Assembly (NCBI GenBank): GCA_025765615.1
Contig: JAIVFJ010000135.1
Coordinates: forward strand, 117,825-181,824
Origin: Zopfochytrium polystomum
Taxonomy: Eukaryota > Chytridiomycota > Chytridiomycetes > Chytridiales > Chytridiaceae
Direction: 5' to 3'
DNA length: 64,000 bases
Every line of letters begins with the position of its first letter. The first letter of the stretch is position 1. The notes below the pieces were generated by a model. It saw nothing but the letters and a program-made list of their open reading frames with translations. It made no database searches and was not told the DNA's origin. This document shows positions 35,986 to 46,157 of the stretch, piece after piece. A program made the position numbers and the translations under genes.

Positions 35986-36275
35986 TTAAGCCGCGAGGGG
36001 AGAGATTAGCCGCAGGAACGACGGCCGGGGAACAGAGCGGGTGAAGCCTGACGAGTGTGTCGGCGGTTCGGGGAAGGGTAAGGAGAACGAAGGTGCGCCG
36101 TCAGCTCCATCTGATGGTGCCTCAAGCAGGCAAGCAGGCAAGCAAGCAAGCAAGCCAGACAGAACGAACTTGTGTCCTTACCCAGGTACAGGATGAAGGG
36201 GATGAATCCGATGTGGATCACCCGCTTTCCAAAGTCCAGGACCTTCATGATGCGGTCTCTCGTTTCCTCGTGCAT
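35986..36275 (-). CDS. TOM7: Tom7, small subunit of the mitochondrial outer-membrane TOM translocase
   Basis: Two exons, 36182-36275 and 35986-36047, join through GTAAGG...TCAG (134 nt) in phase 1 to give a 51-residue protein. It starts MHEETRDRIMKVLDFGKRVI and continues HIGFIPFILYLGFTRS, then VPRPSFLRLISPLAA. This matches Tom7 along its whole length: an N-terminal amphipathic cytosolic helix, one TM helix with the invariant GFIP-ILYLGFTRS signature, and the PSLL-L-SPLA-type tail. Tom7 tunes assembly and disassembly of the TOM core complex. The intron contains a (CAAG)n-like direct repeat at about 36125-36153. The gene is squeezed between the exonuclease and VPS9-like genes, all on one strand. 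No single open frame covers it, so automated callers could miss it. Confidence 0.9.
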
Positions 36276-36557
36276 GGCTGTTTGGCGGTACAAGAAGCTG
36301 CGATACAAGGACGCGTGAAGCGGCGGGGGAGTCAGTTGCTGTTTTTGATCTTCCTTCTCGGCCTCCTCTTGAATGAAAGAGCGATCCGCGACCTCACCTT
36401 GTCAAGAAATGCAAAGAATGGTGTTGTGGGAAACAAAAAAAAAAAAAAAAAAAAAAAAGGAACAGAGATAGATCAAAGGGAGACTCCCCAACAACGTGTT
36501 TCCAACGCCAATCCCCGACTAACGCAACCCCCAAGCAAACAGCCGCTCTCACTGGAC

Positions 36558-39413
36558 TCAGTCCAAGAGGCTGCTACCATTTGCCTTTGCTGGAGCATCC
36601 GAGGGTTCCTCTGCATTCTCCGCTCCGGTCGGTGGCGGCTCGCTGAGGACCTTGTCGTCGCCATTCGCTCCAGCTCCTTGGCGCTCTTCGGCATCCCCCA
36701 CATCAATCAGCATCCCCACCGCGACTTCCTCCTGCCGCTCTTTTGCCTTTTCCTGCTCCGACAGCGACAACGCAAGCGCAAGCTGAAGCTCGTAGTCCTC
36801 CAATACACCGCGCTCGGCGTCGCTCAACGCAGCCTCAAACCGGGCGCGAGTGTCCGACTGCACTGCCGAAAAACGGTCCGACGTCGAACTCGCTGAATCG
36901 CGCCCGCCGCCAACGCTGGCTTCGGTGACTGGCGTGGGCAACAGGCGAGGCGCGGCCGCGATGGTCGGCGAGGCGAGGAGCGAAGATGGTGTTGTGGGTG
37001 AGTTGCCAAACATTCGTGCGGCGAACGACGAGGCTGGCGACGACGAAGGGGCGGCTTGGTTTGCGATCGACACTGGCGGCGGAAGACCCGAGCGAGACGG
37101 GCGGCGCGCTCCGGCGCCGTTGGGAATGTTCACCGCCGCCGACGGCTTCGCTTCGAGGTTCAGAGGTGCGTTGATGGGAGAGGGAGTCCGCGGGGGAGGA
37201 GTTGGCGGGTGCAGCTGGAACTTGTTTGGCCCCGACGCGGTCGCAACCACGACGCCTGACCGCGCTCGGCTTCCCACCTCCCAAGGCGACGCCCCAGCAA
37301 GTGACGATTCGCTCGGCTTGCCCGCTTCTGATGGCGGAGTGCTGGGCAAATTGGAACCGTCCTCACGGAACCGTTCCATCAAGCCCTGAGTGAATCCATC
37401 CACAGTTCCCGCCGCTGTCTCAGCTGCAGTTCTGATGACGGCAACGCTATCTCCGAGAGCTTTGAATGTTGTGGAGAAGACGGTGGTGGCTAAACCATTG
37501 ATGGCAGTTGCTGCGGTGGTAATTGACGCCGCCGCTGCGGCGGTTGCGGGTATCGAGACCGACGACGATGAAATACTGGAAATTGTCGAATTGGTTGGCG
37601 TCGGGGTTTTTGGTTTCGCGGCAGCGGGTGTGCTACGTGGGAGACTTGAGCGATGTTGGGGCTGCAATGTTTTCTCACTGGAAACGCAACGTATTAGAGA
37701 AGCACTGCAAATGCCAGTTCTCTCAAACTCACTATTTCTCAAGCTCCGCGTCCGTCAGTGTCAAAGATGAAAGCGTCATATTGTAGATAAATGAAACTGC
37801 GCTCATCTGGAATGACCCCCGCAAATGCGCTGAATTAGTATCTTTCGGTTGGGTTTTCACACAGGAGTCGATGGGCAGACAGGTCGGACATAGCAAAAAA
37901 GGACTTGGTCGTCTTACCATGGTGGTCATGCAATATTGGACAGGGCCTTTGGATAACTCGGATTTTGCCCGAAAGCGAAGAATGAAACTGCAGGTTTGTG
38001 TGAGAACATATGGTGGGCCTCGAGCTCAAAACAATGCTCACTTAAGGTGACTGATGAAGGAGGGAGGCTTTGCTCTTATAATAACTAGGATCAGAATGGG
38101 TAACAGGCTGTCGTTATTCGCGACATCGTGTCGGTTGATGAGATCTAGTATTGCGATGGTCAATCATTGGCGCCAAAAAGAAAAAGAAAGCCGCGGGCTG
38201 AGCATTTCTCACCAACGATGACTTGCAATACGTTTTGCAGTATCGTCAGCTTGTCCTTGGGGCATCGGAACGAATCTATCTTCAGCAACTCTTCTTGCAC
38301 GTGCTTCAATCCTTCTCCCAGTTCAAAGTTGAGATCAAAGTGGCGCTCCGTGACCCACGAGAACGCCGCCATCTTGTTGTTCAGGTGGTTCGTCATTTTC
38401 TTCTCGTCCGTGCCGGGCGCGCCAAACACCATCTCGTACACTTTCACCATGACCAGCTGTTGTTGGTTCGTTGAATGATGTGGTTGAGGTTGAAGCATTC
38501 AGAAACGACAGTGCGCCGCGGCAAATTCTGGAAAGAGCACAACGTACCTTTTCCCACCCCTCACGTATAACTTCGAGCTCTTCCTCCGACGAGACATTTG
38601 CGAAGACGGGGTTCTGGACGAGAAGGGTGGTGGGGGGAGGGGAGAGAGGGATGGGGGTGTCAGTTAATTTGAACTGGATCAACTTCCCGGGATAAACTTC
38701 CCGAGATGAGATCTCGTTCCTCTGCGAACCTCTAGCGTCTGTGCGAACGCAGCCTCGATGAAGCGGTTGATGGCTTTCCGCTGCTCCGAAATTGGGCGGG
38801 TCTGCGAGCGAAATGTGGCGAGGAAACTGTGCGGATTGGGAAAGGGAGGGAAAGTGGGCGATTCAGCGATTGGGTCCCGACAACGCGCGATATTAGGTGG
38901 GTGGAAATGGGGGACGGAGCACCGAGATTGTGAAGAGAGAGGCGTGTGGGATGCGGCAGGTAGGGAATCAATAATGGTAGCTTTCTTTTTCTTTTCCTTC
39001 AGGCAGATCTTCTGGAACACGCACGCTTTGAACTCAAAGGCCAGCGGAGCGGCGGCGGGTTGGCGCATACGCGACAGGAACGACTCGTCCGAGTGAGGAG
39101 GGATCGACGGCGGTGGTGATGTTGCAGACGTAGGTGTTGGTGTGGGTTCGCTAGCGGCAACGGCGGGGGAGGCGGATTCTCCCGCGGCCGCCGCCGCCGC
39201 CGCCGCCGCCGATGCAGGCGGGGGGGTCGCAGCCTCGGCGGCATCGTCGCCCTCGGGCTCGGCCGCTGTGGTGGTGGGTGGCTGCTCCTGCTGCTGCTGC
39301 TGCTGCGGGTGGGGCTGTGGGGACGGGGCCAAGGGTGGCCCGTCCGCGACGTCGGCGGCGGCGGCGGCGGCGGCGTCAGGCGTCGTGGCTGTCGGTGCCG
39401 ATGGATCCGCCAT
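36558..39413 (-). CDS. VPS9: Vps9-domain Rab5-type GEF with C-terminal ubiquitin-interacting motif
   Basis: Activates Rab5/Vps21 on endosomes. Start ATG 39413 (MADPSAPTAT), after which about 110 residues are Ala/Pro/Gln low complexity. The helical bundle starts SFLSRMRQPAAAPLAFEFKA and is joined (donor GTGCGT, acceptor CACAG) to FLATFRSQTRPISEQRKAIN. Then come NPVFANVSSEEELEVIREGW and VMVKVYEMVFG. The catalytic VPS9 core follows: HVQEELLKIDSFRCPKDKLT, ILQNVLQVIVG, AILDLINRHDVANNDSLLPI, LVIIRAKPPSFISHLN|FILRFRAKSELSKGP (intron ending CTGCAG in phase), with the conserved Asp and Pro in place. The long C-terminal part is Ser/Pro/Ala-rich and ends with a UIM-like helix (LEDYELQLALALSLSEQEKA), where yeast Vps9 has a CUE domain, so ubiquitin coupling seems kept with a different module. 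Stop at 36558. Confidence 0.88.
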
Positions 39414-39840
39414 CCCTGCTTTGTTCTTTTTTTCTCTTGCTTTTTGATTGGCCTCTTGTTCTCTCTCTCTTTCTCGCTCTAATCCCTTCTTCTTCTTCTT
39501 GGCACAGAGCACAAGCACAAAATGCTTGCAACCCCCAAAAGTAAACCTTAACTCGGTAAGGGGAGAAAAACCGTCTACACTGATGGTGCCGGAAGGTGCT
39601 TTGACAATCGTCTCGTTGCAATGGGGGCGCCAACCAACAAGGCAGGGGGCACAAGGGGGCAGTCATTCAAGCGCGGCAGAAAGGGTTTCATTTAGCCGTT
39701 CTCCATAATTTGTGGTATAAAGCCGGTAAAAACGGCTCGTCCATGATTTTTTTCTTCTTCTTTTCTTTCAAACCTCCTGCTGAATGCCTTTGTGAAGATC
39801 GGGAATATGCATTTATCGGAAAAAGTGACGGCGGACCAAG

Positions 39841-40065
39841 TTCCACAGCTCACAGTTCACAGTCAAGATTCAAGTGGAGCTCATAGAGCTCACAGTCATG
39901 GCCAAGACTCTAGTTCACAGAACCCACAGTCAAAGATTCAAGTACCACAGTTCACAATCCACATTCAAGATTCAAGTCCCACAGCTCACAGTCTTTGCCA
40001 AGAACAGAACTCTCAGTCAGATTCAAGAATCACAGTTCCCAGTCAAGAATTCAAGCCCCACTGCT
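39841..40065. repeat. Degenerate tandem array of CACAGTTCACAGTCAAGATTCAAG-like units
   Basis: The motifs CACAG(T/C)TCACAG and CAAGA(T/A)TCAAG alternate about eight times with spacing variation across 225 bp. The plus-strand frame is open and encodes HSQDSS-like repeats, but the codon pattern follows the repeat, so this looks like a decayed minisatellite and not a protein gene. Confidence 0.7.
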
Positions 40066-40140
40066 AATGAGCACAGAAGGACAGACCTTGCACCCCCACC
40101 ATCCAAGACACACCTTTCATTGCTTCCTGACAGTGTGTAG

Positions 40141-40305
40141 GCCCATGCTATTTCCAAGGACCCCAAGCCTCACAAGATTCAAATCAGCCAAGAAGAAGAA
40201 AAGCTTGAGATACTCAAGACAAGGCATGATGCAGCAACAGCTGGACACTCAGGAGAGCACAAGACGTATGAGTTTGTTTCCAGAGACAATATCTGTTACT
40301 TCGAT
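40141..40305 (+). pseudogene. Ty3/gypsy-type integrase zinc-binding domain remnant
   Basis: An open stretch reads ISKDPKPHKIQISQ, then EEEKLEILKTRHDAATAGHS, then GEHKTYEFVSRDNICYF. The pattern 'ILK-x-HD-x4-AGH-G-x-KT-E-SR' is the N-terminal HHCC region of Metaviridae (Ty3/gypsy) integrases. Only the HH half is present. Reverse transcriptase, RNase H and the integrase core are missing on both sides, so this is a short dead fragment. It directly follows the tandem array, which may also derive from the element. Confidence 0.65.
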
Positions 40306-40901
40306 CAGTTCAAAATTGGCGGCGGTTGGGCAAGGGTTCTGAGGAATGGGCAGCAGGGCCAAAGCGGCTGCAAAGCCAACGAATGAAAAGGCGCTTGAAA
40401 GATGCTGGAAGGCCCTGCGCTCATGGTCGGAAGGTGGGGAAAGCTGCGTTGGGACGTGACGATACGTGACGGGGGGAGGGAGGGGCGCTCACTTTTCCAG
40501 TTCTTTGAGGCGTTTTGCTCCCGCGCCAACTTATATGCATGCGTATTTGGAAAATGGGTGGGGAAAGAGGGGGGTCGCAGCAATGCAGGGAAAAACGGAA
40601 ACAGCAAAAAGAGTACAGGCAGAGTCGCGGGAAGAAGTCGCTTGGACGCGGGCGGCGAGAAATACCACGAAAGCGCACACGCAGGTAGGTGCACAGACAG
40701 ACAGCCACACACACACACACACACACACCGAGGAAAATAAAAAATAAAATAAAAAATTAACAAAAAAAGGAAAAGCGAGAAGGAGTTCTGTTTTGTTTCC
40801 GCGCGCGCCGGTCCGCATCCCCAAGGACACCCAGTGCCCCAAAGAAAAAAAGCGAGGGAAGAAAGCGAGAAAAAAAAAAAAAGAAAAAAAAAACCAAGCT
40901 G

Positions 40902-42252
40902 CTAGTACCCAGCGTACCCCTGCACGTCGCCGGGCGGCTGATGCGGCATACCCGGCGCCAGGCCGTACCAGGGGTCCACCGCCGCCGCCGTTGGCGCGCC
41001 CGGATGCGGCGCAAACACCGGCACGGGCGGCACCATCGCAAACGGGCCAGAGTACGGCATGTAGTACGCAGCCGCCGCCGGGTCCCCCGCCGCGCTCGCG
41101 CCTCCTCCTCCCCCTCCGCCGCCGCCGCCGACCCCGCCGTCGCCGTCCCGCCCCATCGTCGACAGCGCCGAGTACGACAGATGCTCGGGCCGCGGCAGCG
41201 TCGGCACCTTTGGAATCGACGCCAGCGTCGGGTGGCCGCTACTCCCGCCTCCTCCTCCGCCGTGCTCAAGGTCCCGCAGGTATGAGCTATCGAGGGTCCG
41301 GTGTAGCGACGACGCGGCCGTCGCCGCGGCCGTCGGCAGCCGCTCTACCGACTCGGAGCGCGCCGACTTGCGCGTCGACGACGTCGACCCGCCCGGGCCT
41401 CCTCCCCCTGTTCCTGTGGACCCCCCGCCGCCGCCGCCGCCGCGGGACCGCAGGGTGCCGAAGCGGCGGCTCTTGAATGCGGCCGACTTGGGCAGACACC
41501 ATTTGCGGAGGACGTGAACGCTGACGGCGATGCCGAGCACGCAGATCGCGATGGTGCCAATGACGTAGAAGTAGGTGGGGTCGATGCGGTTCGAGTCGTT
41601 TGCGTTTCCTCCACCGCCGCCGGTCGCTGCGTCCGGCCCTGATGACCGGGTGGTGTCGTTGCCGCCGGAGATGGCGGTTTGCTGGATCGAGATGAGCGTG
41701 GATGTCACGACCGCCGTCGCGATGACGGTGCTGGGCTTGGCCTCGGATGCGACCGTGAGGGAGGACGTCTGCGGGAAAGAGAAGTTTGGTAATGAGACAG
41801 TGGGAAAGGAGGTATGAAGAAGGAGAAGAGACTTTTCAGTCCGGTCTTCGGGTGATGTCCGGGCTACACAAACATTCATTTCCCACCACACGCACTCACA
41901 CACACAGACACACACACACACACACACACACGCACGCACCTTCGACTCTCCCCTCGATTCCGCGGGCATCGAGGACGCCGTCCCCGACTGTGGCGGAGCC
42001 GTCCCATCTGCAGACGAGGGCGCGCCGCCCCCTAGCATCGTGCTTGCGTCGCCGTTTGTAGATTGCGGGGCAGGCGGTCCTTGCGATCCATTAGACGGCA
42101 GGGGTGGCGGCACGGTGGCTGTCAACGAAGCCGTCTCCGTGCCCGCGGCGGACGACAGGGCGGTCGCCGCCGTCGACGCTCCTCCCCCACCCGCTCCGGC
42201 TGCGGGCCGTCAGCGAGGTTGCAGGGCCCGTCGTTTTGGTGGATCCGGACAT
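40902..42252 (-). CDS. Single-pass membrane protein with Ser/Thr/Gly-rich ectodomain and Gly-rich tail (hypothetical)
   Basis: An N-terminal Ser/Thr/Ala-rich region is followed by an intron (about 41771-41938, with an (AC)n tract), then SSLTVASEAKPSTVIATAVV and a TM helix (TYFYVIGTIAICVLGIAVSV) followed by basic residues (HVLRKWC, FKSRRF). The cytoplasmic tail of about 230 residues is rich in Gly and Ser and ends PPGDVQGYAGY at stop 40902. The plan resembles Wsc/Mid2-like wall sensors, but no cysteine domain is visible and I do not assign a family. The start is unresolved: the main frame has no in-frame ATG. The ATG at 42252 (MSGSTKTTGPATS) lies in another frame, so an unseen intron or a sequence error must intervene. 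The given 5' end is therefore approximate. Confidence 0.5.
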
Positions 42253-42929
42253 GACGGCGACGGCGAGGGCGGGGACCGGGATGAGGATGGAGCGTTGATG
42301 CGCGATTGGGGGGTTGATTTGGCGATTGGCGATGGAACGAGGGTGTGTGCTGAGCTGCTGCTGCTACTGAAGATGTGACGATGAAAGTGGGATGGAGGGA
42401 GGTGGAGGAGGAGGAGGAGGAGGAGGAGGAGGAGGAGGAGGAGGTGGTGGTGGTGGTGGTGGTGGTTGCTGGTGGAGAGGAGCTGGCGATATGAGTTTCT
42501 TTTTGGGTGGTTGAGGGGGGGGGAGTGGAAGCCCCCGCGCTGAGCCAATGGAAGAAGAAGGGGGCGGGGCGGTGCCGGCACGCACACACGGGAGGGAGGG
42601 AGCGTGAGTGGGAGCGAAAGATGAAACTAGGTAAGGGGGGAGGGTGGTGCAGAGGACCCACAAAAACGCTTTTTTCGGAAGAATCGGGACAGAGAAAAAA
42701 AAAGGAAAGAAAATTTTTTCGTGTCTTTATGCCTTTCGTTTTCTTTTCGTTTTGTTATTGGTTTTCCCCTTTATTTTCGCGTTCGGTGAAGGGGGGGAGG
42801 AGCCGTTTTTGTCAAAATGCTGGACAGAAATTTGAAATTTGTTCATTTCGCTTCCAATAAAATGCACTTCAGTTCCGGGTGAGAAAAGGCAAGGGGGTGT
42901 GGGCGAGTCGTGTGGTGTATTGGTGGTGG

Positions 42930-42962
<33 letters not shown>

Positions 42963-43108
42963 GCAAGCAAGCTGAAGGGGAAGGAGAGGGAGGGAACTCG
43001 CGATTGAGCGTGAGTGAGAGAAGTGGACGGGGCGAAGAAATCAAAAATGTGCAAACAAGAGGGACACGAATTTCGAACAGAGGCCAGGCGGCAAGGGCGT
43101 TTCGCCCC

Positions 43109-43158
<50 letters not shown>

Positions 43159-43358
43159 CTCTGTGTTTGTGCGCGTGTGTGTGTGTGCCCCCAGGCTCAG
43201 CCACAGTGCAAAATTGTTTCGCTCAATTCAGATCAGATCCAGATTGGGATTAGATTCAGTAGTGCAGAGACAGACAGACAGACAGACAGACCACACACCA
43301 CACAGACAGAAGTTCTGCTTGCTGCACCATCAGCGTGCCAAACTTGCCACCCAAACAC
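42253..43358. other. Divergent intergenic region packed with microsatellites
   Basis: Tracts: (GGA)n about 42406-42442, (GGT)n 42443-42466, (GATT)n about 42928-42962, (GT)n about 43108-43152 and (ACAG)n about 43267-43290. It separates the starts of the membrane-protein gene and the SDR gene and must hold both promoters. No gene recognised. Confidence 0.65.
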
Positions 43359-44168
43359 ATGACCTCCTCGTCCTCCTCGTCGTCCTCCTCGCACACAGCC
43401 GCCGCCGCCGACAGCCGCCCCCGCCGCATCATCGGCGTGACGGGAGCAACGGGCGCCCTCGGCGGCCTTGTGGTCGCCGGCTTGCTCGCCTCTGCCGCGA
43501 ACGGCAACAACAACAACAACAACGCCGCGCAGCCCCCCATCGCGCTGCGCATCCTCGCGCGCGACCCGACCTCCGCCAAAGCCACCGCGCTCGCGGACGC
43601 CGCCGCCGCCGCCGGCGTGCCGCTGACGGTCGTTGCCTGCACGTACGAGCGCACCCCTGCGACCGTCGCCGCGCTCTCGGGCCTGCACGCCCTGCTCTTT
43701 GTATCGGCCGGCGAGTCTCGCGACCGCCTGGCCCAGCACGATGCGCTGGCCGACGCCGCCGCCGACGCGAAGGTCCCGCACGTCGTCTACACGTCGTTCT
43801 TTGGCGCGCGGAGCGACGCCGCGTTCTTGCTCGCCCGCGATCACCACTGGACGGAGCAGAGGCTGCTGTCGCGAGCGATGACGTCGCCCATGACGACCAC
43901 GTTCCTGCGCAACAACCTCTACATGGACGTGCTCCCGCACTTTGCCGGCGCCGACGGCGCGATCCGCGGGCCGGCGGGGAGCGGCGACGGCGGGCGGTTC
44001 GCGCCGGTATCGCGGCGCGACCTGGCGGCGGTGGCCGTGCGCGTGCTGCTGGACCCGCCGGCGCGCCACGCGGGGCGGACCTACAACCTGACGGGACCGG
44101 AGGACCTGTCGCTCGGCGACGTTGCGCGGCTGCTGACGGAAGCAGCTGCCGCCGCCGCCGCCGCCGCG

Positions 44169-44199
<31 letters not shown>

Positions 44200-44432
44200 C
44201 GGTCAAGCGGAACTTCTCGTACGTGCAAGAGACGATGGACGAGGCGCGGGCGTCGCGCCGGCAGTACGGGGCCGAGGACTGGATGGTCGATGCGTGGATC
44301 TCGACGTACACGGCCATCGGGGCGGGCGAAATGGCCGGCGTCACGCACGGCGTGGAGCTTGTCACGGGCAGGAAGCCGATGTCATTTGCGCAGTTCCTGG
44401 CGGCCGAGGGGCTTCCTCCGCAAGCAAGCTGA
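43359..44432 (+). CDS. NmrA-type atypical short-chain dehydrogenase/reductase (QorB-like)
   Basis: NAD(P)-binding Rossmann protein of 357 residues in one exon. ATG 43359 opens with poly-Ser, then RRIIGVTGATGALGGLVVAG gives the GxxGxxG dinucleotide loop. Later come LRILARDP (cofactor-discriminating strand), ALLFVSAGE, VPHVVYTSFFGAR and TFLRNNLYMDVLP, followed by SRRDLAAVAVRVLLDP and YNLTGPEDLSLGDVARLL. This order is typical of NmrA/QorB quinone-reductase-like proteins or redox-sensing NmrA homologues; the catalytic YxxxK of classical SDRs is not apparent. A poly-Asn run follows the first helix, and a poly-Ala/poly-Gln run (about 44146-44200) is inserted before VKRNFSYVQET. Substrate unknown. 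Very GC-rich with CpG-rich codons. The next gene lies 246 bp downstream on the same strand. Confidence 0.82.
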
Positions 44433-44678
44433 ATGAATAAATATTAATACATCTTTTTGAAATGGAAAGTTCTGTCGAACGGGCGCTTGCGAGTGCAGTC
44501 GGGATGCGCGAGGATGCGCGAGGAGGAATAGAGCGTGAGGGGTGTTGAGGAAGAGAAAAGGTGAGTCGCTTGGCGTAGTGACGACATCCGCACGCGCCAC
44601 CCGACCATCTACAGGAGCCCGTGCCGTCGCTTGGTTCCACTTGGTTATTTCTCACATCCCCCCCCACACTCCGCAAAC

Positions 44679-45668
44679 ATGACAGTCCCCGCCGCCGCCA
44701 TCGACGGCAACGTGCACGCCGCCGCCGAGCTGATCGCAAAGGCAAAGAGCATCCACGCCAGCATCTTCAGGTACCCCCTACCACCACCCCGCGCCTTGCA
44801 TTTTTGGTTTGTGTGCGTGTGTGTGCGGGTGTGCGTGTGTGTGTGTGTGTGTGTGTTTGTGTGTGTATGTATGTCCAACTTCCACTTCCTTTCTCCCACA
44901 CCCACTCTCTCTTTCTCTCTCTCTCTCAGCACCAACCGCGCGCACAAGCTCGCCATCCTCGACGCGCTCTACAGCCCGTCCGCGTCCTTCGACGACCCGC
45001 TGGTCGCCGCCCGCGGCGTGCGCGAGGTCGAGGCCCAGTACCTGTTCCTCACGCTCTTTCCGGACATTGCGGTGCGGTCGCTGGTCGTCGCCGCGGGGAG
45101 CGGCGGCGGCGGCGGCGGCGGCTTCCAAAGCGACGCCGCCGCCGCCCTCATAAAGTCGGCGGCGGCGGCGACGGACGTGGTGGTGATTGACGCGGTCGTG
45201 GCGTTCACGGTCGTGCCGCCGCGCCTGTGGGCCGTGGAGTTGCGCGTGCTGTCGCGGTTCGAGTTTTCGCCGGTCGACGGCCGGCTCGTCAGGCACGAGG
45301 ACGTGTGGTCGCTGCGCGACCTGCTCGCGGGGTTGTGGCTGGTCGGGTGGGTCTACGAGGCGTGGAGGAGGGCCGTCGGGTGGTTCACCGCCGCCATCTT
45401 GCTCGTGCTCCTCGGCGGCGGCGCGTCGGGCAACAACAACAGGCACTCGGCGGCGGCTGCCGCTGCCGGCATTGGCGGCGGCATCGGCATCGGCATCGGC
45501 GACGGCTACAACAGCAGCGACGGACGCCGCAACGGCCGCACCGTCTTCGGGGACAGGCTTGGCAGAGGAGGCGGGGGAGACAAGGAGCGAGGCAGGCCCG
45601 CGTCGACTTCCGCCGGTGGCGGCGTCAAGTCCTTTGGCAACGGCCCACGCCGCTCCGGCAGCCGCTGA
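44679..45668 (+). CDS. NTF2/SnoaL-like small protein with C-terminal membrane segment (hypothetical)
   Basis: Exons 44679-44770 and 44930-45668 join in phase (AG|C) to give SIHASIFSTNRAHKLAILDA, then LYSPSASFDDPLVAARGVRE. The pattern 'HK..ILDALYSP-A-F-DPL...G...V..Q' fits an NTF2-like alpha+beta fold, as in SnoaL-type proteins. Strands such as VVVIDAVVAFTVVPPRLWAV and LRVLSRFEFSPVDGRLVRHE follow, with WSLRDLLAG. Near the C-terminus VGWFTAAILLVLLGGG is a probable membrane anchor, then a Gly/Ser/Arg low-complexity tail. No ligand can be named. The intron holds a (TG)n and a (TC)n tract just before the acceptor CTCTCAG. Stop 45666-45668. Confidence 0.65.
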   Translation: MTVPAAAIDGNVHAAAELIAKAKSIHASIFRYPLPPPRALHFWFVCVCVRVCVCVCVCVFVCVCMSNFHFLSPTPTLSFSLSLSTNRAHKLAILDALYSPSASFDDPLVAARGVREVEAQYLFLTLFPDIAVRSLVVAAGSGGGGGGGFQSDAAAALIKSAAAATDVVVIDAVVAFTVVPPRLWAVELRVLSRFEFSPVDGRLVRHEDVWSLRDLLAGLWLVGWVYEAWRRAVGWFTAAILLVLLGGGASGNNNRHSAAAAAAGIGGGIGIGIGDGYNSSDGRRNGRTVFGDRLGRGGGGDKERGRPASTSAGGGVKSFGNGPRRSGSR

Positions 45669-46157
45669 AAAAAAGAAGTTGCGCAGCCTGTGCACGCGTC
45701 GGTCACCTTCCCACGCTCGCTCATTCCTCCTTCCGAATCGTGCATTCGAAAAAAGACGGTTCCTCTCTACAAGCACAACGAGTATCAGTAAATAAAGCTT
45801 TGGTTGATTGGCGTGCAACGCGGCGTCGCCGGCTTTGGCGACTTGCCAAAAGTACAAAAGAGTGAACAAGGAAGGAGCGAAGCGTGGCAAAGACTGCGAC
45901 CAGACCGACACAGGGTGGGAAAGGTTGGCGGATCGGTGTGGGCGTTTTTTTTTGAGAGTAAGAGAGTGCCGGGCGGTGGGGGGGTAAACGGAAATATGGT
46001 AGAGCAGACATGTCCAAATACGGAGCAAAGAACAGTGGCGGGGTAGGAAACTGGGAAGCGGGCTGGAGATGGGTACGGGGACAGAAAAACAAACCAAACA
46101 AAAGAGAGGAAAGGCTGATAGAGTAAAAAAGAACTCGTGATACCCCATTGTCGCTCA
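45669..46157. other. Short convergent intergenic region
   Basis: Lies between the convergent stops of the NTF2-like gene and CPA2. It is A/G-rich on the plus strand with a T run at 45946-45953. An AATAAA lies at 45791-45796, a candidate polyadenylation signal for the NTF2-like gene. No gene seen. Confidence 0.5.

Larger units (their letters stand above)
39414..40901. other. Repeat-bearing intergenic island between divergently placed minus-strand genes
   Basis: No intact gene. It holds the 5' flank of the VPS9-like gene (39414-39790), a degenerate tandem array (39841-40065), a retroelement integrase fragment (40141-40305), a purine-rich segment, an (AC)n tract at 40708-40728 and A-rich runs to 40893. 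Confidence 0.6.

Noticed and set aside
36125..36153. CAAG repeat as part of Tom7 coding sequence
   Set aside because: It lies inside the intron; splicing around it restores the conserved LGFTRS motif.
39792..40067. 91-residue protein of HSQDSS repeats
   Set aside because: The frame follows a degenerate DNA tandem repeat, lacks a conserved start context and stops within the array.
43004..44440. 478-codon plus-strand frame starting in the (GT)n tract
   Set aside because: Poly-Cys-Val from the microsatellite followed by an Arg-rich alternative frame of the SDR gene.
44778..46148. 456-codon minus-strand frame
   Set aside because: Antisense of the NTF2-like gene and its microsatellite intron; Arg/Ala-biased and without domains.
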